From positions 15,126 through 79,125 of the forward strand of contig JBFLYM010000001.1 in the NCBI GenBank assembly GCA_040757035.1: 64,000 nucleotides of DNA, in the 5' to 3' direction. The notes below the pieces were generated by a model. It ran no database searches and was not told where the DNA came from. It saw only the letters and a program-made list of their open reading frames with translations. Below, in pieces: positions 61,099 through 64,000 of the stretch. The position numbers were made by a program, and so were the translations under genes. Origin of the DNA: JAHJBR01 sp040757035 (lineage in GTDB: Archaea > Micrarchaeota > Micrarchaeia > Anstonellales > Bilamarchaeaceae). Each line of letters begins with the position of its first letter. The stretch's first letter is position 1.

Positions 61099-62666
61099 GG
61101 TGGACCCCCCAGACCTTTCTTTTTTTTAAAAAGAAAGGGATATGGAGGGATATGGGTTTGGTTGCGCAGAATTCTATTCGCTCCTTTTAGGAACGCATGT
61201 ACACAGGCAAGTATAGTATCTTCATTAGTTGCAACTAATGCAAACTGTTTTTTTTGTTTATCCTCAAAAGTTATAGATACCTGCGCAACACCTTTTGAAG
61301 TTGGCGATATCGCCTTTATTTCAAATTCGGTAATATTCATATCCGGTACAATTGTGGTAAATGCGTTTGCTACAGCGTCAATCGGTCCATTACCATTGGC
61401 GGCAATTATTCTTTTTGTTCCGGCAATATCAAATTTTATTGTAGCGGTTGGAATGAATTTATTTCCGGTTATTACACATACGTCTTCAATTTTTATAATA
61501 TCCCCTTTTTCTTCACTCAAATTTGTCACATGTTTTACTATGGTGCGAATATCTTCTTCATCTACTATTTTTTTTCTATCGGCATGCGCCTTTATCAATT
61601 CTACAATTGTTCCGAGCTGCTCTTCGGTCATCTCATAACCTGCTTTTTTTAACTCTGATCTGATAGCGTGCTTACCAGAATGTTTTCCAATGACCATTAC
61701 GCTTTCGCGGCCCACTTTGGCTGGTTCCATTATTTCATAAGCCATTGGATGACTAAGTACGCCGTGCTGATGTATGCCAGCTTCATGCGCAAATGCGTTT
61801 TCACCAACTATCGCTTTATTGCGCTGCACAATCATCCCTGTACTCATGCTGACTAATCTACTCGTAGGATAAATCTGATTGAGCGCGATATCGGTATATG
61901 CATTAAGATCTTTTTTGCGCGTATCTAATATCATCACTATTTCTTCTAATGAACAATTTCCAGCGCGCTCGCCAATTCCATTAATTGTACATTCAATCTG
62001 CTCTGCCCCATTTTCAATCGCTGTCAATGAGTTCGCGACCGCGAGTCCCAAATCATTATGGCAATGTACACTTATTTTCGCTTGCTCTATGTTCGGTACC
62101 TTTTCCTTTATTCCCTTTATTATTTTTCCATATTCGCTAGGAATCGCGTAACCAACGGTATCAGGAATATTGACCGTTGTCGCACCTGCTTCAATCACTT
62201 TTTCAACAATGCGGTAAAGAAATTCTGGTTTTGTCCTACTCGCATCTTCTGGACTGAATTCAACGTTTTCGCAATAATTCGCGGCGTATTTAGTGTGTTC
62301 TACCGCATCAGCCATTATTTCTTCTGGTGTTTTTTTTAATTTATATTGCATATGTATTGGGGAGGTTGCGAGAAAAATATGTATTCGCGGTTTTTTTGCG
62401 TTTTGTACCGCTTCCCAACATCGATCTATATCTTTTTCTGTACAACGCGCAAGGCCAGCTACTTGCGGCCTTTTCACTTCCTTTGCTATTTCACTGACAG
62501 CTTCAAAATCTCCCTGCGACGCAATAGGAAAACCAGCTTCAATTATATCAACATTAAGTTTTTCTAATTGTCTCGCAACCATGAGTTTGTCCTTTAAAGT
62601 CATTGTGCATCCTGGACTTTGCTCACCATCGCGTAATGTTGTATCAAATATGTTTATTTTTTTCAT
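61086..62666 (-). CDS. leuA: 2-isopropylmalate synthase
   Basis: First committed enzyme of leucine synthesis. INIFDTTLRDGEQSPGCTM, PRIHIFLATSPIHMQYKL, SVHCHNDLGLAVANSL, NGIGERAGNCSLEEIVMIL and the LeuA dimer domain (ANGNGPIDAVANAF) are present. The sequence follows the bacterial LeuA pattern. The natural end is probably FLKGANRIL; a 26-residue tail (NQTHIPPYPFLFKKKKGLGG and so on) is encoded by a CAGACC hairpin and the start of the folded element. ATG 62666 overlaps trpA by 23 bp. Confidence 0.93.
   Translation of the reverse strand: MKKINIFDTTLRDGEQSPGCTMTLKDKLMVARQLEKLNVDIIEAGFPIASQGDFEAVSEIAKEVKRPQVAGLARCTEKDIDRCWEAVQNAKKPRIHIFLATSPIHMQYKLKKTPEEIMADAVEHTKYAANYCENVEFSPEDASRTKPEFLYRIVEKVIEAGATTVNIPDTVGYAIPSEYGKIIKGIKEKVPNIEQAKISVHCHNDLGLAVANSLTAIENGAEQIECTINGIGERAGNCSLEEIVMILDTRKKDLNAYTDIALNQIYPTSRLVSMSTGMIVQRNKAIVGENAFAHEAGIHQHGVLSHPMAYEIMEPAKVGRESVMVIGKHSGKHAIRSELKKAGYEMTEEQLGTIVELIKAHADRKKIVDEEDIRTIVKHVTNLSEEKGDIIKIEDVCVITGNKFIPTATIKFDIAGTKRIIAANGNGPIDAVANAFTTIVPDMNITEFEIKAISPTSKGVAQVSITFEDKQKKQFALVATNEDTILACVHAFLKGANRILRNQTHIPPYPFLFKKKKGLGGPPTLC
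61106..61141. repeat. CAGACC hairpin repeat inside the 3' end of leuA
   Basis: CAGACCTTTCTTTTTTTT then AAAAAGAAAGGGAT forms a stem of CCTTTCTTTTT with AAAAAGAAAGG. The pattern is shared with 53783-53818 and the tRNA-Gly intron (15896-15941). Confidence 0.55.
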
Positions 62667-63444
62667 AACTCATCCTCCTCGCGAATTCTCCAACATCATC
62701 CAATGCCTTTTCCTCATCAAACGCGCCATTGCGAATATATTTTGAATAAATGTTTACAATTTCGCTTCCGACTATTATTCCATCTGCCCCGGCTTTTGCA
62801 AGCGCGCGTACATGCTTTGGTTTGGATATTCCGAAACCAACTGCAATAGGAAGATTGGTTTGTTTTTTCGCGCGTTTTATGAATTCGGTTACATCAAGTC
62901 CGAGTTCATTCCTTGCACCTGTAATTCCAAGAACAGAGACCGCATAAAGAAAACCGCGCGATTTTTTAGCTATTTTTTTAATTCGTTCGTCCGGGCAGTT
63001 CGGAGTAATCAGATACACTAAATCAATATTCGCTTCAGCGCATAATTTGCGTAATGAATCGGATTCTTCAAGCGGAACATCAGGAACGATAAGTCCGCTT
63101 GCGCCTGCCTTTTTTATCCTTCTAAGAAAATTTTCGATCCCATTTGCATAAATAATGTTATAATATGTCATTACAATTATCGGAACATTTATTTTTTTCT
63201 TCCGTAATACTGATATTAATTCAATCGCTTTTTTCGGAGTCATTCCATTCTGCAATGCACGAGAAGAAGCGAGTTGTATTGTTTTTCCGTCCGCAATCGG
63301 GTCTGAAAAAGGAATTCCAAATTCTATTGCATCCGCTCCATTTGCAACAAGCGTTTCAACTAGTTTTATAGTAAAATCCGCTGATGGATCTCCACAACAG
63401 ACATAAGGCATAAATGCTGGTTTCCGGATTGCTGATTTTTCCAT
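62644..63444 (-). CDS. trpA: Tryptophan synthase alpha subunit
   Basis: It cleaves indole-3-glycerol phosphate. FMPYVCCGDPSADFTIKLVE opens the barrel; catalytic residues are Glu41 and Asp48 in IEFGIPFSDPIADG; VPIIVMTYYNIIYANGIENF, GLIVPDVPLEES and GFGISKPKHVRALAKAGADG follow, with IVGSEIV as phosphate site. Length 266 aa is standard. No trpB or other trp gene is in the window, though the operon could continue upstream on the minus strand. It is the first gene of the trpA-leuA-cimA run seen here. Confidence 0.95.
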   Translation of the reverse strand: MEKSAIRKPAFMPYVCCGDPSADFTIKLVETLVANGADAIEFGIPFSDPIADGKTIQLASSRALQNGMTPKKAIELISVLRKKKINVPIIVMTYYNIIYANGIENFLRRIKKAGASGLIVPDVPLEESDSLRKLCAEANIDLVYLITPNCPDERIKKIAKKSRGFLYAVSVLGITGARNELGLDVTEFIKRAKKQTNLPIAVGFGISKPKHVRALAKAGADGIIVGSEIVNIYSKYIRNGAFDEEKALDDVGEFARRMSYEKNKHI

Positions 63445-63481
63445 ACTAATATATTATCATTAGGTTTTTTTAATCCAAATG

Positions 63482-63889
63482 TTACTTACGAATTAGAAGA
63501 TTCTTAATTCCTTTCATTACTGGGTTCTTTTGCGTGTTATTTAAGATTGTTTCAAAATTTTTTCTTATCTGCTGATCTGGATGAAGATCCAAACAACCAT
63601 GAACAAATCCGCGTAACCCCGATGTGCGTGGCATATCAAATAATGGTTTAATCAGTAAAAGGATAATGACTGATTGTTTATCTAAATCATATGTTCGAAA
63701 ATTACGAATTATATGGGTAGTTGTAAAATTATGTAGTCGCATAAGAATGCGAAGCCTCTCCTCCTTTTTTGGTCCATTCTCATAATAGCGTACACTTTCA
63801 TGAATTAAATTCTCAATTTTTTCATAAATGCTTTTGGTTAAATAATCAAATTTATTATTTATTTTATCGTATAACTTGACCTTCCAATT
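63482..63889 (-). CDS. Hypothetical protein, start unclear
   Basis: The frame is open from 63889 (just after a TAG) to a stop at 63482, about 135 codons, but the first ATG is at 63742, giving 86 residues. The upstream part reads KLYDKINNKFDYLTKSIYEK, ENLIHESVRYYENGPKKEER, which looks coding (amphipathic, charged), so the gene may use a rare start or have lost its original one by mutation. The later part RLHNFTTTHIIRNFRTYDLD and CLDLHPDQQIRKNFETIL is helical. I do not recognise a family. Confidence 0.5.
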   Translation of the reverse strand, partial: NWKVKLYDKINNKFDYLTKSIYEKIENLIHESVRYYENGPKKEERLRILMRLHNFTTTHIIRNFRTYDLDKQSVIILLLIKPLFDMPRTSGLRGFVHGCLDLHPDQQIRKNFETILNNTQKNPVMKGIKNLLIRK

Positions 63890-64000
63890 CTATCCTAAAT
63901 TCTAAACTCTAATTTTTTGATTTCTATTCGATAAAACAATATAATTATCGTCAAAGTAATCTGTATCCTAACTTTTCATAATTAAATTATGAGAAAGATT

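Overview
The window is archaeal. It carries TFB, SRP54 with its 7S RNA, EF-2 with a diphthamide-type tip, aIF1A, aIF2-beta, an Sm-like protein, aMBF1, FEN-1, endonuclease Q, a UbiA-type ether-lipid enzyme and eukaryote-like ribosomal proteins (S4e, L10e, L19e, L32e). The DNA is AT-rich and genes are tightly packed. Many starts follow GGTGAT-like ribosome binding sites or sit 25-30 bp from a TATA box. Three tRNA genes have introns, two at non-canonical sites. The small orphan genes, split ribosomal operons and intron-bearing tRNAs suit a DPANN-type lineage, but I cannot place the phylum from this window.

Layout. 1-5.7 kb: a partial TctA-like membrane protein, a probable malic-enzyme scrap and orphan genes, including a large coiled-coil protein. 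5.7-9.7 kb: the str operon (S12, S7, EF-2, L10e; minus strand). 9.9-12.3 kb: a membrane-anchored alpha/beta hydrolase. 12.3-14.8 kb: riboflavin genes ribA, a ribC-ribH fusion and ribB. 14.9-16 kb: a structured repeat, aIF2-beta, aIF1A and tRNA-Gly. 16-22.7 kb: fourteen ribosomal proteins from S17 to L15. 23-41 kb: tRNA-Phe, RNA processing, repair and translation genes, SRP54, a HerA/VirB4-type ATPase, a Lon-like protease and EndoQ. 41.3-43.6 kb: three membrane proteins resembling parts of a type IV secretion or Ced DNA-import machine. 43.7-52.8 kb: GMP synthase glutaminase, M24 peptidase, Dph6, envelope proteins, ribulose-phosphate epimerase with a split transketolase, a pair of Cys/Tyr-rich paralogues, tRNA-Val and ribK. 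52.8-56.8 kb: SRP RNA, TFB, Sm protein and an AbiE toxin-antitoxin pair with a palindromic operator. 57-63.9 kb: a lipoprotein with a lytic-transglycosylase-like domain, then a trpA-leuA-leuA/cimA operon.

How the genes work together. RibA, RibB, RibC-RibH and RibK cover most of the route from GTP and ribulose-5-phosphate to FMN; the epimerase and split transketolase supply pentose phosphates. Dph6 would complete diphthamide on the EF-2 encoded here. SRP54 and SRP RNA form the core of one particle. FEN-1 and EndoQ both end in PCNA-binding (PIP-like) motifs.

The most unusual content is (a) the VirB2/VirB6/VirB3-like cluster with a separate HerA/VirB4 ATPase, (b) the transglycosylase-like lipoprotein, and (c) several families of small structured repeats. 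The repeats sit at gene starts, at stop codons, inside a tRNA intron, in the 3' end of leuA and beside tRNA-Phe.
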